The notes beneath the pieces were generated by a model. It searched no databases and was not told where the DNA came from. It worked only from the letters and a program-made list of their open reading frames with translations. Positions 16,512 through 27,063 of a DNA stretch of 64,000 nucleotides are shown here, in pieces. This DNA is from Marinobacter szutsaonensis. GTDB lineage: Bacteria > Pseudomonadota > Gammaproteobacteria > Pseudomonadales > Oleiphilaceae. Within the stretch, counting starts at the first letter, position 1; every line of letters starts with the position of its first letter. Location of the stretch: positions 806,001-870,000 of the forward strand of contig NZ_BAAAFC010000001.1 in assembly GCF_039523335.1 (NCBI RefSeq), read 5' to 3'. The translations under genes and the position numbers were made by a program.

Positions 16512-17537
16512 TCAGCAACTCTGATTCATGTACCAGGGCACGGCGACAGATAACCCGGCGCGAATGTCATGTCGGGGCTGATACCCCAGGCAATTCCCAA
16601 TCTTCATCAGATCTTCCCGGGAATATCTGATCTCCTCAGAGGCAGACCGGTTGTACAGAGGCGAGTGTTTGTGCTTCTGACTCACAGAAGACAATTCAAA
16701 GCTCATGTAATTGAACAGTTCATTCAGGGTGATGGGATTTCCGGCTACCACACTGTACACCTCACCCTTTGCCTCCTCTGGCGCCACCGCCGCAAGTATA
16801 TTGGCCTGAACCACATCCGCGACGTAACAGAATTCCAGACTGGCCCGACCATCCCCATTAATGACAACCCGTTGACCAGACAACATCGTCGCCAGCCATC
16901 GCGGAATCACAGTGGCGTTGGGCGCCTCGGGATTCTGGCGAGGGCCGAATACCTCAAAGTAACGCAAGCCGATGGGTTTGAACTGGTAGTTCTGTGCGAA
17001 GACCGAGGCATAGAATTCATTCATCTGCTTGGTGATCACGCGAGCCGCGCCGTGATAACTGTTGCGGAGGGCAGCCGTCGATTCCGGGCCTGGCTGGTGA
17101 CTCACCGACCCACAGGAGGCGTAGGTGAAGCTGGATACCGCTTCATCACGTGCCGCCATCAGCATGTTCAGGAAACCATTCACGTTAGTCTCATGATGCT
17201 TACGCAGGTCTTCCGAGCAACGTGGGACAGAATCCACGGCGGCATGATGCAAGACATGATCCACACCACGAACCGCATCCACGCATGTGGCAAAATCCTC
17301 GATACTGCCTTCTATGAAGAAGAAATTTCTCCAGGCTTCCTCACCAACACACGCGCGCACTTGCGCCAGGTTATCGCGGCTCCCGGTTGAGAAATTGTCC
17401 AGTCCGACCACTTTTTGGCCATGGACCAGCAACCACTCGAGCAGGTTTGAACCGATGAATCCCGCTACTCCGGTAATCAGCCAGGCTTTTGGTTTTGCCT
17501 GCAATGAACTTGCACATGACTCGAACAGGGTCGTCAT
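16512..17537 (-). CDS. NAD-dependent epimerase/dehydratase-like protein lacking the catalytic Tyr
   Basis: 341 residues of extended SDR type, most like WbpP/UDP-GlcNAc 4-epimerases. The nucleotide-binding motif GVAGFIGSN (about 23-31) and the segments LHHAAVDSVPR and NVNGFLNMLMAA are well kept. The catalytic YxxxK is not: where relatives have SPYAVTK, this protein has AARVITK, so the Tyr is Arg166 while Lys170 is retained. The preceding Ser region is also altered (ASCGSVS). It may bind NAD and a nucleotide sugar without turning it over, or use Tyr161. Start supported by GGAGAATGAGAG just upstream. Confidence 0.8.
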   Translation of the reverse strand: MTTLFESCASSLQAKPKAWLITGVAGFIGSNLLEWLLVHGQKVVGLDNFSTGSRDNLAQVRACVGEEAWRNFFFIEGSIEDFATCVDAVRGVDHVLHHAAVDSVPRCSEDLRKHHETNVNGFLNMLMAARDEAVSSFTYASCGSVSHQPGPESTAALRNSYHGAARVITKQMNEFYASVFAQNYQFKPIGLRYFEVFGPRQNPEAPNATVIPRWLATMLSGQRVVINGDGRASLEFCYVADVVQANILAAVAPEEAKGEVYSVVAGNPITLNELFNYMSFELSSVSQKHKHSPLYNRSASEEIRYSREDLMKIGNCLGYQPRHDIRAGLSVAVPWYMNQSC

Positions 17538-17600
17538 CTCTCATTCTCCCGAAAAGACTTACAATAGTGTTCTGAACATCGGTATATCGCTCAGGGGTGT

Positions 17601-18407
17601 TCAGAGGTAAACATCATCACCGGAATGCTCGTAACTGAAATAAGCAACAGGAAGTGACGATACGAAAGACGCCTGCCAATCATTGCCAATGCCCTGACAG
17701 ACAACCGACTTGCCACCTTCGTGAATCGCCGTGTTGAGTTTGGTGACTTGGGAGACGTAGGCAGAATGATCGAACTGCTGCTCTCCGGAACCGATCGCCA
17801 GCCATTCCGGTGTGATTGCAATCATTGAAACAACCCGTTCGATGACCGAAAGGACCGGTGAGACACCCTCGTCCAGAACCGGGTTGCTCAGGACAACGTC
17901 TATGTCGTTATCGGATAACTGGAAGATCACCTTGCGTAACTCGCGCAAATCGTGGATGTCCAGCAGCTCTCCGGCTTCCAGGACGAGACAGAGACTGAAG
18001 CCCCTGCTTTCCACGCCCGGGGCTAACCTGATCAAAGCTTTGGCAAACCGCTCCACCAGAAGTGCCTGAGGCTTCACCCCAATCAATAACCATGACTCAG
18101 GGACCAGATCACAGGGTCCGCCGCAGGCTGGCCCAGTCAACGTCGCACCGGTACAACCCCAGACGATCCGGTTCAGAAAGGCGATGTATCTATCAACACC
18201 GAATGACTCTTTTCTGAAATTTTCCGGGCTACCACAACTGCCCGCCTTGGCCAGGAAATCTGCAGCGTTGAACCTGTAACCGACCAGATCCCCCCGACGA
18301 CTGAAAACACCGAGCCCCCTCAAGGGCGCCCGGCCAGATCCAACGATCAAACCAGCCGGTGGAGAGAACGCTGGTATGACTGAGTCTGGCAACGGGTTTC
18401 GTAGCAT
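17601..18407 (-). CDS. Unrecognised protein, possibly a strongly diverged EAL domain
   Basis: 268 residues with no clear family. From about residue 105 the pattern (SWLLIGVKPQALL, SLCLVLEAGELLDIHDL, DIDVVLSNPV, ERVVSMIAITPEWLAI, SVVCQGIGNDWQ) follows the strand-helix order of EAL phosphodiesterases at the NVS, LELTE, DDFG, KID and AEGVE positions, but none of the catalytic residues is kept. This is my inference from pattern only. It sits between the epimerase-like gene and a divergently transcribed CI-type repressor gene, in a lower-GC block. Confidence 0.5.
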   Translation of the reverse strand: MLRNPLPDSVIPAFSPPAGLIVGSGRAPLRGLGVFSRRGDLVGYRFNAADFLAKAGSCGSPENFRKESFGVDRYIAFLNRIVWGCTGATLTGPACGGPCDLVPESWLLIGVKPQALLVERFAKALIRLAPGVESRGFSLCLVLEAGELLDIHDLRELRKVIFQLSDNDIDVVLSNPVLDEGVSPVLSVIERVVSMIAITPEWLAIGSGEQQFDHSAYVSQVTKLNTAIHEGGKSVVCQGIGNDWQASFVSSLPVAYFSYEHSGDDVYL

Positions 18408-18509
18408 CTTCCTGGCCCCTTCAAATACATTCGTGGTTGAAAACTACTCAAAACCAGCACTGGAATTCCGCAAAATCAGTAGGATTCACCGGCGATTTGT
18501 GACGTAGTT

Positions 18510-18539
18510 TTGATTTTCTCTTCAGAAACTCGCTAGAAT
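18510..18539 (+). promoter_or_regulatory. Sigma-70-type promoter for the CI-type repressor gene
   Basis: TTGATT at 18510-18515 and TAGAAT at 18534-18539 with an 18-bp spacer, about 100 bp before the GTG start of the repressor gene. Both hexamers differ from consensus by one or two bases. Confidence 0.5.
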
Positions 18540-18569
18540 CTTAAGAAAGTAAAGACACTGCCTCACATT

Positions 18570-18588
18570 TGTACGCAAATTTAGTACA
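18570..18588. promoter_or_regulatory. Candidate repressor operator
   Basis: Inverted repeat TGTAC-N9-GTACA just downstream of the predicted promoter and 52 bp before the repressor start. The position fits an autoregulatory CI-type operator. Only one copy was noticed. Confidence 0.4.
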
Positions 18589-18639
18589 TTTGATCGTATT
18601 GTGTCAATTGTTTAACCAGGTTTTGAGAGGGTTTCACCA

Positions 18640-19080
18640 GTGAGTCAACATGACACCGGAGTAAAAGCGGTTCTCTCAAGGATGAAGCGGATCTATGGGG
18701 TGGACAAAGATGCGGAGCTTGCGCGCGCACTGGACATCAGCCCACAAACACTGAGCTCATGGCGTCAGCGATCTGCGGTTCCCTATGCATTATGCGTTGA
18801 GTGTGCGAAATCGAAGGGTGCGTCTCTGGACTGGCTTCTATACGGTGAAGGCCCGATGATGCGCGAAGAAAAAGCGCTGGAGGACGAGGCGGACACAGCT
18901 CAGCCTCAATCCTGCGCAGACCTGAGAGCGCAAATTACAAAAATTCTGGAGGATCTCCCCCGGAAAGATCTGGAGGACATCCTCAGTGAATCGATCCATC
19001 GCAAACGTCTGAGAACGCTGGAGCAGCGTTTTGAAAACTTGCAGGCACAGTTTTTCGATACCAGCCAGGAGGCTGTCTGA
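18640..19080 (+). CDS. Phage CI-type helix-turn-helix repressor
   Basis: 146 residues from a GTG preceded by GAGAGG. The N-terminal domain (VDKDAELARALDISPQTLSSWRQR) is a lambda-repressor-like helix-turn-helix of the PF07022 type, and GASLDWLLYGEGPM is the usual end of that domain. The C-terminal part (about 90-146) is an acidic coiled-coil-like stretch, not a LexA/S24 peptidase, so it is not SOS-cleavable by itself. Divergent from the EAL-like gene and convergent with the GGDEF-EAL gene. No other phage genes are near, so it is probably a domesticated regulator of this signalling block. Confidence 0.8.
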   Translation: MSQHDTGVKAVLSRMKRIYGVDKDAELARALDISPQTLSSWRQRSAVPYALCVECAKSKGASLDWLLYGEGPMMREEKALEDEADTAQPQSCADLRAQITKILEDLPRKDLEDILSESIHRKRLRTLEQRFENLQAQFFDTSQEAV

Positions 19081-19135
19081 TGTCTGCAACAACCTGAAAG
19101 CATGGAGCAGGAAGCGTTAAAAAAGGATCGTCACC

Positions 19136-21250
19136 CTAGTCGGCCATCTCGTTAATCGCTGCAATGAGCTCGCTCAGCACCAGGACCACTTCCTTGAGAG
19201 GCGCCGAATCCGTCGGCACACCATCCCGACCCACGCCGGGATTCTCAGCAAGCAACGTGTTCACCGACTGTTTGATTTCGCCCAGTCTGATCTGCTTTTC
19301 CGAGGCATTTTCCAGCAGTCGCTCAATCTCGCTGACAGACTCAAGGACGGATTCCAGCTCCGCTTGCCGCTCCTCAAGCGGGACCGCTCTGCCACTACTC
19401 TGGTTTAACATCTCCCTTAACAGGAGTTTGTGCTCCATCAACGCAAACGAAAACAGGTCACTGTCGACGGGCGAAGTTTCATCCCATGAGTCAGACAGGC
19501 TGTCCCCTGTAGAGTACTCCCTCAGATAATCAACAAACCCGGATTCAGGCAGCGGTCTTGAGATACCGAATCCTTGCACACAGGAACACCCGAGGGCTTT
19601 GAGCAAGTTGAACTGCCTGGGGTTTTCCACGCCTTTGGCGTAAACCTGAACCCCGTATTGCGCAGCAAAATCCACGATGTTCTGGACGATAAACATACTG
19701 CCCAGATCATCCTCAAGGCTGGATACATAGCCCTGGTTGATTTTGATGGTATCGATGGGAATCAGCGGTGACGAGAGAAGGCAGGAATCCCCGGTTCCGA
19801 AATCATCAAGCGCGAACCGAATCCCCCGGCTTGCCAACTGACACAGTGGCGCCTCCAGCGCCAACGGATCGCCAAGACCGGCGAGATCGATAATATCAAT
19901 GCTGAGTTTCTTGACGATCTCGTGCCGGTAATTCGAAATAATCGACATCGCCCTGCGAACAAAAACGTTGTCAGCAAGTTGCCGAGCGCCAATATTGATA
20001 CACAGCTGGCTGGGGATATCCGTCTCCCGCCAGGATTCCAGAGTCTGTAGTGCAAGATCCAGCACCCACAGGCCCACCTCGTCATAGACAGCGTGGTCTT
20101 CGATCGATGCCAGGAAGTCTATCGGGCGTTGCAGGCCCCGCTCAGGATGGGACCAGCGCAATAGCCCCTCCGCAAGCTCAACCCTTCCCGTTTCGAGGGA
20201 AACCACGGGCTGGAAGTGCAGACAGAATTCCTTCTTCCTGAACCCATCGATGATCTCACGGACACCCTCGCCACTGGTTCGGCATTGCTCGGACTTGTCG
20301 CTGTAGACCACACGCCCTTGAACACCTTCCAGCCTTGAACGCTCGACAGCCTTACGAGCCTTGGCCAGAAGCTCCTCCGGCATCAGGCTCTCCCAGATGT
20401 TCCGCACACAGGCACCCGCATTCACGTGAAAGCTGAATGAAAAACCACGCACAACAAATTCGCCGGTCAACTTCCGGTAAACCTTGTCCAGAAGAGCCCT
20501 GAAATCCCCCCTGCCGTTGAGCATCACCAGAAACTCGTCCTTTCTGTAACGCGCAACGAAGATGCCCTCATCAAGAAGAGGCTTTAAACGATCAGCCATG
20601 GTGGCCATGAGCTCATCGGCGAGATCCGACGAAAAATCAGCGGACTGTTGGCGCCACCCTTCCAGCGAAAAAAGTGCAACCACAAAATCCCGGGATCGTG
20701 GAGAGACTGTACTGCACAGAAGGTCAAGTTTACGTTCAGCTGCGAGCGTATTGGGCAAGCCGGTCACAGAATCGCAAAGGCTTTGCCCCCCGGACGGCAT
20801 CCTTGTTTCATCTGATTGCTCCCTGAAAAGCACAATGAGGAACCGACCCTCCCGAGCCTCAAGGCTGCTGACACCAAACACCTCGAAGGTTTTTTCTGAT
20901 GCTACAGACACAAGGTAGATGTCCCGGGGGGCAGAAATCTCGCTTTCGGATACGCGGCGCGCGGAGTCATCAGTTCCGGAGAAATTCGCCAGGGCCTGGA
21001 TCCCGGGCGAGGATTCAAAAAGATCAGTGAACCGTGCACCGACGATCTTGAGAGGCGCCAGGCCCAGGGCTTCTATCGCAAACCTGTTTGCATCGACAAC
21101 CCTGGGCTCTTCCGCTACCTGCAAAACCAACCCGGAAACAGGCAATTCGTAGAAAGTGCGAGCGTAAAACAAAGACTTTCCGGTTGCGGAAAAATTTCCG
21201 AACACCACGTTCGAATTCATGCCACCCTTGTTATCCTGGACCAACTTCAT
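19136..21250 (-). CDS. PAS - degenerate GGDEF - degenerate EAL protein
   Basis: 704 residues from the ATG at 21250, which has AAGGCGG upstream; the frame is open 63 nt further. Order: a PAS-like domain (LVLQVAEEPRVVDANRFA), a GGDEF domain whose signature is RKDEF, then an EAL domain with EGL in place of EAL (LAEGLLRW), IDIID for the glutamate motif, KIN for KID, and AKGVE for AEGVE. DDFGTG is kept. Loss of several metal ligands argues that it neither makes nor breaks c-di-GMP and acts as a binding or scaffold protein. A C-terminal helical tail of about 130 residues follows. Confidence 0.85.
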   Translation of the reverse strand: MKLVQDNKGGMNSNVVFGNFSATGKSLFYARTFYELPVSGLVLQVAEEPRVVDANRFAIEALGLAPLKIVGARFTDLFESSPGIQALANFSGTDDSARRVSESEISAPRDIYLVSVASEKTFEVFGVSSLEAREGRFLIVLFREQSDETRMPSGGQSLCDSVTGLPNTLAAERKLDLLCSTVSPRSRDFVVALFSLEGWRQQSADFSSDLADELMATMADRLKPLLDEGIFVARYRKDEFLVMLNGRGDFRALLDKVYRKLTGEFVVRGFSFSFHVNAGACVRNIWESLMPEELLAKARKAVERSRLEGVQGRVVYSDKSEQCRTSGEGVREIIDGFRKKEFCLHFQPVVSLETGRVELAEGLLRWSHPERGLQRPIDFLASIEDHAVYDEVGLWVLDLALQTLESWRETDIPSQLCINIGARQLADNVFVRRAMSIISNYRHEIVKKLSIDIIDLAGLGDPLALEAPLCQLASRGIRFALDDFGTGDSCLLSSPLIPIDTIKINQGYVSSLEDDLGSMFIVQNIVDFAAQYGVQVYAKGVENPRQFNLLKALGCSCVQGFGISRPLPESGFVDYLREYSTGDSLSDSWDETSPVDSDLFSFALMEHKLLLREMLNQSSGRAVPLEERQAELESVLESVSEIERLLENASEKQIRLGEIKQSVNTLLAENPGVGRDGVPTDSAPLKEVVLVLSELIAAINEMAD

Positions 21251-21632
21251 AAACCCGCCTTGATGGCCTGAAGCGAAGACCAATAACTCCGCCCGCCATA
21301 CAGTGTCTCCCAAAGAACTGCAGCCAACACTTTACTCTTTTTGAGTAATTCACTCTATGCAGGGTCATTACAGCAAAACCAGGATCTTCCCGGTTATCCT
21401 TGATCACACCAAGGTCTCACTGAATTCCCACTCGCTGCCTTCAACTAATACCTATCTGTTTTAATTGCCATTTATTAAGAAACAAAAAGGCATCCATAGT
21501 TACGGGCCGACGTCGAGGACGGCCCGAAGCAGTCTGCAAAATCTTGTGAAAAGTGGTCCGAAGGCGGGATACTAAAAAAGAGTAGGCAGAGGCAAGCCAC
21601 CAGGGACATGCCCCCATTTGGATCAATAAAGA
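21251..21632. other. Intergenic gap with one hairpin
   Basis: About 380 bp between the HD-GYP gene and the GGDEF-EAL gene. It contains a 7-bp stem with a 10-nt loop at 21503-21526 (arms CGGGCCG and CGGCCCG), without the T tract of a terminator on the minus strand. I looked for a c-di-GMP riboswitch (GEMM) before the GGDEF-EAL gene and did not see one. Confidence 0.4.
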
Positions 21633-22655
21633 TCAAGGCTCCGCGTAGCGCTCTTTCACTTCCAGAATTTCCGGGAGGCATTGTTCAAACAATTCCACGA
21701 GTGCCGGATCGAAATGGCTTCCAGCCTCTTCCCTGATCAGTCCGACAGCATCACCGACCGTCCAGGCCCTCTTGTATGGCCGTTCCGAAGTCAAGGCATC
21801 AAATACGTCTGCAATGGCAACAATCCGCCCTACCCTCGGAATATCCTCACCGCTGAGACCTGCCGGGTATCCTGTGCCGTCCCAGCGCTCATGGTGGGTC
21901 AGCGCCACTATGCGAGCCAATTCAAGCAGCTCGGACTCATCATCTCCCAGGATCTCCGCCCCGATTTCACAGTGCTTTTTCATCTCGGTCATTTCGTCTT
22001 CGGTCAGCTTTCCCGGCTTGCGGAGAATACTGTCCGGAATACCGATCTTTCCGATGTCATGCATTGGCGCGGCATTCAGCAGGAGCTCCGCCTCTTCCTC
22101 GTTCATACCGGCAGCAAGGCCCAGGATCTGGCAGTAATGGCTCATCCGGATAACATGCAACCCGGTCTCGTTGTCCTTGTACTCGGCTGCACGACCAAGG
22201 CGCTGGATGATCTGAAGCCGCGTGCTCCGCAGTTTCTCCGTCTGCTCGCGCACCTTGCGATCAAGTTCCCGGTTCTGGTCATGGAGCGCTAGATGCGTTC
22301 TCACACGGGCTTTTACAAGTGGGGGACTGACAGGCTTGGTGATGTAATCAACAGCGCCCGCATCAAAGCCCTGCAGTTCGTCTTCAAGGGTCATTTTGGC
22401 ACTGACGAAAATGACGGGGATGTGGCGGGTAGTCAGATCTTTTTTTAACCGACGGCAAACTTCGTAGCCGTCCATCCCTGGCATCATGATGTCCAGGAGA
22501 ATCAGGTCCGGCATGGTCTTGCTCACAATCCTGAGCGCCATCTCACCACTTTTGGCGGCCTGGACGTGGTAATCCGGTTTCAGGATTTCTACAAGCAGGT
22601 CGATATTGTCTGCGATATCATCAACTACGAGAATACGCTGCTGTTTTTCAGACAT
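21633..22655 (-). CDS. Response regulator with HD-GYP c-di-GMP phosphodiesterase domain
   Basis: 340 residues from MSEKQQRILVVDD; an alternative ATG at 22706 overlaps the kinase stop codon but the site GAGAGAGG favours 22655. The receiver has DD at its N-terminus, phospho-Asp in LILLDIMMPGMDG and Lys in YITKPV, so it is complete. The HD-GYP domain has HDIGKIGIPDSIL, HHERWDGTGYP and the C-terminal metal-site residues, so it should hydrolyse c-di-GMP to pGpG/GMP. The gene directly follows and is probably coupled to the hybrid kinase gene, its likely phosphodonor. Confidence 0.93.
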   Translation of the reverse strand: MSEKQQRILVVDDIADNIDLLVEILKPDYHVQAAKSGEMALRIVSKTMPDLILLDIMMPGMDGYEVCRRLKKDLTTRHIPVIFVSAKMTLEDELQGFDAGAVDYITKPVSPPLVKARVRTHLALHDQNRELDRKVREQTEKLRSTRLQIIQRLGRAAEYKDNETGLHVIRMSHYCQILGLAAGMNEEEAELLLNAAPMHDIGKIGIPDSILRKPGKLTEDEMTEMKKHCEIGAEILGDDESELLELARIVALTHHERWDGTGYPAGLSGEDIPRVGRIVAIADVFDALTSERPYKRAWTVGDAVGLIREEAGSHFDPALVELFEQCLPEILEVKERYAEP

Positions 22656-22705
22656 CTGCTTACCTCTCTCACGCAAGGCGGAAGACTCCACCAGGTCATC
22701 ATTCA

Positions 22706-25700
22706 TCAGGCGCTGAAACTTTTATCCAGCTCATCAAGTATTCCGGCAGCCGCATCAAAATCATATTCCGATAACGCCTGCCTCAACTGCTTCGCGAACT
22801 TTGACAGCCCTGCCTGTTCCAATGAAGCGATGTTATCCTGCAGGTATTGCTGCGATCCGGCGTCGAACTCCTCGACCAGCAGGCGAAGTTCACTGACCAC
22901 TACCGTCGCCCGCTCGGGATCGCCACCATCCACCCCCGAGAAACCGCCAGTGTGCACGGCAAGCCCTGCGTCATCGATGGCGGACACGAGACGGCTCACT
23001 TCCTGTTTAAACTTTTCAAGCTCAGCCATCGGAACCCGGCTTTCCTCGGTGACATACGCTTCGAGTTTACCGGCAATGGCGACAAGTTCATCCGCACCCA
23101 GGCTTGCGGCGCTGCCCCTGAGGGAGTGAAGGAAATGTGCCGCCTCATGCCACTGTTTTTTTCGGGTAAGCTCATCAAGCGTCTCAACGGCGGTTCGGCT
23201 GTTTTCAGCCAGACGGTGCACCTGCTTGAGGTACAGCGATACATTGCCCTGGAATCGCTCCAGCGCTGACACGGTATCGAGCCCCTCGATGCTGGGTACT
23301 CCATTGGAATCAGCCCTTTGCGGGTGACGCTTCGCCCCTGGTGACGGCGCTTCAGGATGAATCCATTTCGCCATGACCGAAAAAAGATGTTCGACGTTGA
23401 TCGGCTTTGTGATGTGGTCGTTCATTCCGGCCGCAAGCACTTTTTCCCGTTCATTTGCCATGGCGTTGGCGGTGAGCGCCAGGACAGGCAGATCGCGATA
23501 GCGCTCCTGCTCACGAATCCGTCGGGTTGCGGTGTAACCATCCATCTCGGGCATCTGGCAATCCATAAGGACGCCGTCAAACGTTTCAGTCTCGAGCTTT
23601 TCCAACGCCTCAATGCCATTACTGGCCACCGAAACAGACATGCCATTACTGGAGAGCAGCTCGGCGGCCAGTTCCTGATTGATTTCGTTATCCTCCACAA
23701 GCAGGATTCTGGCCCCTGAGAGCCGGGTCACATCGTGTTGAAAGGTCGCTCTGGGGCCCGCGCCATCTGTTCTCGACACGACGTCCCGCCCCAGGGCTGT
23801 TGCAATGACATCAAAAAGGTCCGAAGGCGTCACCGGCTTCGTCATCAGAAACACACCGGGTTTGTTTGCGATTGCCTCTCTCGCCAATTCATGATTCAGC
23901 GACGCTGTCGTGAGAATCAGCGGTGGATGGGGCTGGGGAACCGGCGACACACACAAGGCATCAAGCAGCTCGGCGCCGTCTGCATCCGGGAGGTTCCAAT
24001 CCGAGAACACGAGCTGGAAGTCTTCTTCGGTGGCTTCCAATTTCGCCAGTGCGCCGGCCTTATCCGGAACATTTACCACTTCCATGCCCATACTGGTGAG
24101 CTTATGCTCGAAAACATCCCTTACTGCGGGCCGGCTGGCGATCAATAGCACCCGGAAACGCCCCGACTGGGTTACCCGCTTACTTTGCGACCGGTCGCCA
24201 GCCGGATCCAGTTGCTGAATCACGGTAAAATGGAAAGTGCTGCCGACACCGGGCTCACTCTCTACCCAGATATCGCCACCCATCATTTCCGTCAGGTTTC
24301 GGCATATCGCAAGACCCAGGCCGGTTCCGCCAAAGCGGCGGGTAGTGGATGAATCTCCCTGGGTAAAAGACCTGAACAGTTTTTTCTGTTGCTCCTGCGT
24401 GAGACCGATACCGGTATCGCTCACCCAGAAGTGCAGCCGGCATTGGTCAGAGCCACTCTTTTCGACCTCCGCTCCGATAATGACCTCTCCCCGGTCAGTG
24501 AATTTCACCGCGTTATTGCACAGATTAATGAGTATCTGCCCGAGCCGGAGCGGATCACCCACCAGTGTATCGGGAAGGTCGGCAGGCACGTCAAAAAGAA
24601 GATCCAGTCCTTTCTGCTCGGCTCCGAATCCGGTAATTGTGGCTACGTTGTCAAGCACATCGTCCAGGCGATAGTCGACTGACTCGATTTCGAGCTTGCC
24701 CGCCTCAATCTTGGAGAAATCCAGAATGTCATTAATGATGCCCAGAAGGGCATCGGCTGAACGCCCGACCTTTTCAATGTAATTTCTCTGGCGCTCAGAG
24801 AGGTCTGTCTGCAGTGCCAGATGGGTCATCCCCATGATGGCATTCATTGGGGTGCGAATCTCATGGGACATATTCGCCAAAAAGTCCGACTTGGCCCGGG
24901 CAGCGTCCTCCGCCGCCTCCTTGGCGGCGCGCAATTCCTGCTCCAGTTCCTTCTGTTTTTCCACATCAATGTTGATGCCGGCAATCACCTTTGCCCGTTT
25001 GTTTGCATCCCACTCGATAACCTGACCAATACTCAACGTCCATTTCCAGCGTCCATCTTTGCAGCGGCTTCGGAATTCCACCCGGATGGTGTCTGTTTCG
25101 CCTTTCAGATGACGTTCCCACGCCTCCTGGAATCGGGCACGGTCGTCAACGTGCACCAGTTCAAACCAGCCTTCCATGCCGCCGTTGACGGAATACCAGT
25201 TACCTGCGGGTGTCAGGATATCCTCGGGCGCGTACCCCAGAATGCTGGCTGCAATCCGGTTCGTGAGCAGGGACTGCTCTTCTATCGAAAATTCCCACAA
25301 ACCGAGCTCCGCGGCTTCCGCGGCTGCCTTGAGACGGGCCTCACTCTCCAGAACACGTTTTTCTGAGGCCTTGCGATCGGTGATGTCGATCAGCCACCCG
25401 AGAATGCCGGCCTCCCCTCGGTATTCAATCGGCATATAGGTGACCAGAGTATCCCTCACCTCACCCGATGGACCACGCATTTGCAGTTCCCGATTATGCA
25501 CCGAGCCATGGAGTTCCAGACTGCGCAAAACCTCTTCACGATCTTCTGGATGCAAATAGATCTGCCCAACCTGATCCCCGACCCGGACGTCTACCAGTGA
25601 CGTGAACTTGGGATTGGCAAAGCGGATAACGCCACCGACGGTAATGGCGACACCCACCGGGCTATTATCAAGAATTTCCTGAAGCTGCTGTCGCCCCGAC

Positions 25701-26965
25701 TCCAGCTTCCTGGAAGATGCTTCGAGTTCTGCGGTGCGCTCCCCAACCAGCTTGGCGAGCCGGCGATTCATCTGTTCACCGACCCGCAAGATGATGGCCA
25801 GCATGCCAAAGGTCAGCGCGGTAATCGTAATCAGCCCGATTACTGCCTGGTTCCGGAAGGCCACGTATGGCTCGAGAGCCTCATCAACATCAATTTCGGT
25901 AACGATTCCGATTCCCAGAGAATCGTTCCACCGCCAGGCCCCGAATACCTCGCTTCCACGATAATCATTGTAGCCCTGGACGTTCACGCCGGACCGCCCT
26001 GCTGCAACATTGGCTACCGATTCAATCAGCCGGCGCTGCTCGCCGGACGCGAGATCAACCCGGTCACCTACTTGACCAACCCCGTCGAGACGCATACCCA
26101 GTAATTGCTTGCGAAACCGGCTTTCCGTCAGGAAAACGCCATCAGCACTGACGATATAGGTTTCCCCCGAATCACCAAACTGGCCAATCCGCGTTACAGG
26201 CGACAGCATGGAATCGAGCTCCAGCTCAACGAGAACCGCCGCAATCACTGTACCGGTCAGATCCCGGACCGGCACTGCCATGGCGAGCAACGCCCCCCGA
26301 TTTTCCGTGAACATTGCCGGGAACGTCTCGTGCGATCCCTGAAAAACATTCAACCATTTTTCAGCGTGCTCACCCGGTTCAAGCCAACGTGAGGTAATCG
26401 GTTCGGCCCGGCTGCTCCAGTGAATCAGGTAATCGGGTCCGACCAGCTGAGCGGATACATACTCCTTGTCCTGAAGATGATCGTGGAAATTCTCAGTAAG
26501 TTCCTCATAGGCTCTCAGCCTGTAAGCGCTTCCGTTAGAGTTGGCCAGTAGATCACTGACACTCCGGCGAGTCTCTTCGAGATCTGTGAAATGATGAATT
26601 CTGTCATCGAGGCTTTGCCCGTACAGCTCGAGTGTTTTTGCAGCAGAGTCATTGATTGTCTGGAGAACACCGGCTGTTTTGCTACGCAGTTCGTCGCCAA
26701 CCTGTCGAAGGGAGTAGGTGGCCAGGAAAATCACACCTCCCAGATAGATTAAAACTGCCAGGTAGGTCAGGCGGCGGGGCTTACGCTCTCCGCCAAGAAC
26801 CTTGTCGAGATGGAGCTTTCGGGAAAGCGGACCGGAGAAGATGAGAGCAAAGACCAGTAAAAGCGAGCCTGCCACGAGAAAAATGCCCAGCAGTGCGGGC
26901 AAGTTGTCACCAAGCAGGTGCCAGAGAGATTCATTTTTATCCACGGCTACGTCGCTTTTCTCCAA
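22706..26965 (-). CDS. Hybrid sensor histidine kinase with Cache, PAS, two receivers and HPt
   Basis: 1419 residues. Membrane segments near residues 22-46 and 67-86, a periplasmic Cache-type sensor (about 90-370), a third membrane segment near 372-395, two PAS domains, HisKA with phospho-His in [10 protein letters not shown] (about 701), HATPase with the N box near 816 and GGTGLGLA near 880, a receiver from about 938 ([11 protein letters not shown]), a second receiver from about 1081 ([10 protein letters not shown]) and an HPt domain with [11 protein letters not shown] near 1281. This is a BarA/ArcB-like phosphorelay. The predicted start is a TTG close to AGGA; a GTG slightly downstream is possible. 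The HD-GYP regulator is the likely output. Confidence 0.92.
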   Translation of the reverse strand: MEKSDVAVDKNESLWHLLGDNLPALLGIFLVAGSLLLVFALIFSGPLSRKLHLDKVLGGERKPRRLTYLAVLIYLGGVIFLATYSLRQVGDELRSKTAGVLQTINDSAAKTLELYGQSLDDRIHHFTDLEETRRSVSDLLANSNGSAYRLRAYEELTENFHDHLQDKEYVSAQLVGPDYLIHWSSRAEPITSRWLEPGEHAEKWLNVFQGSHETFPAMFTENRGALLAMAVPVRDLTGTVIAAVLVELELDSMLSPVTRIGQFGDSGETYIVSADGVFLTESRFRKQLLGMRLDGVGQVGDRVDLASGEQRRLIESVANVAAGRSGVNVQGYNDYRGSEVFGAWRWNDSLGIGIVTEIDVDEALEPYVAFRNQAVIGLITITALTFGMLAIILRVGEQMNRRLAKLVGERTAELEASSRKLESGRQQLQEILDNSPVGVAITVGGVIRFANPKFTSLVDVRVGDQVGQIYLHPEDREEVLRSLELHGSVHNRELQMRGPSGEVRDTLVTYMPIEYRGEAGILGWLIDITDRKASEKRVLESEARLKAAAEAAELGLWEFSIEEQSLLTNRIAASILGYAPEDILTPAGNWYSVNGGMEGWFELVHVDDRARFQEAWERHLKGETDTIRVEFRSRCKDGRWKWTLSIGQVIEWDANKRAKVIAGINIDVEKQKELEQELRAAKEAAEDAARAKSDFLANMSHEIRTPMNAIMGMTHLALQTDLSERQRNYIEKVGRSADALLGIINDILDFSKIEAGKLEIESVDYRLDDVLDNVATITGFGAEQKGLDLLFDVPADLPDTLVGDPLRLGQILINLCNNAVKFTDRGEVIIGAEVEKSGSDQCRLHFWVSDTGIGLTQEQQKKLFRSFTQGDSSTTRRFGGTGLGLAICRNLTEMMGGDIWVESEPGVGSTFHFTVIQQLDPAGDRSQSKRVTQSGRFRVLLIASRPAVRDVFEHKLTSMGMEVVNVPDKAGALAKLEATEEDFQLVFSDWNLPDADGAELLDALCVSPVPQPHPPLILTTASLNHELAREAIANKPGVFLMTKPVTPSDLFDVIATALGRDVVSRTDGAGPRATFQHDVTRLSGARILLVEDNEINQELAAELLSSNGMSVSVASNGIEALEKLETETFDGVLMDCQMPEMDGYTATRRIREQERYRDLPVLALTANAMANEREKVLAAGMNDHITKPINVEHLFSVMAKWIHPEAPSPGAKRHPQRADSNGVPSIEGLDTVSALERFQGNVSLYLKQVHRLAENSRTAVETLDELTRKKQWHEAAHFLHSLRGSAASLGADELVAIAGKLEAYVTEESRVPMAELEKFKQEVSRLVSAIDDAGLAVHTGGFSGVDGGDPERATVVVSELRLLVEEFDAGSQQYLQDNIASLEQAGLSKFAKQLRQALSEYDFDAAAGILDELDKSFSA

Positions 26966-27063
26966 TGTCCTGCGCTAAACGTGATTCTTGCACAGAGATT
27001 GATCGCTGACTGTCAACGAAAGTAAAAATTTACCGTCCGGCTTGGCCCAGCCAGCCGGGCGGA

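Noticed and set aside
21251..21632. c-di-GMP riboswitch before the GGDEF-EAL gene
   Set aside because: No GEMM-I or GEMM-II conserved segments were found on the minus strand.
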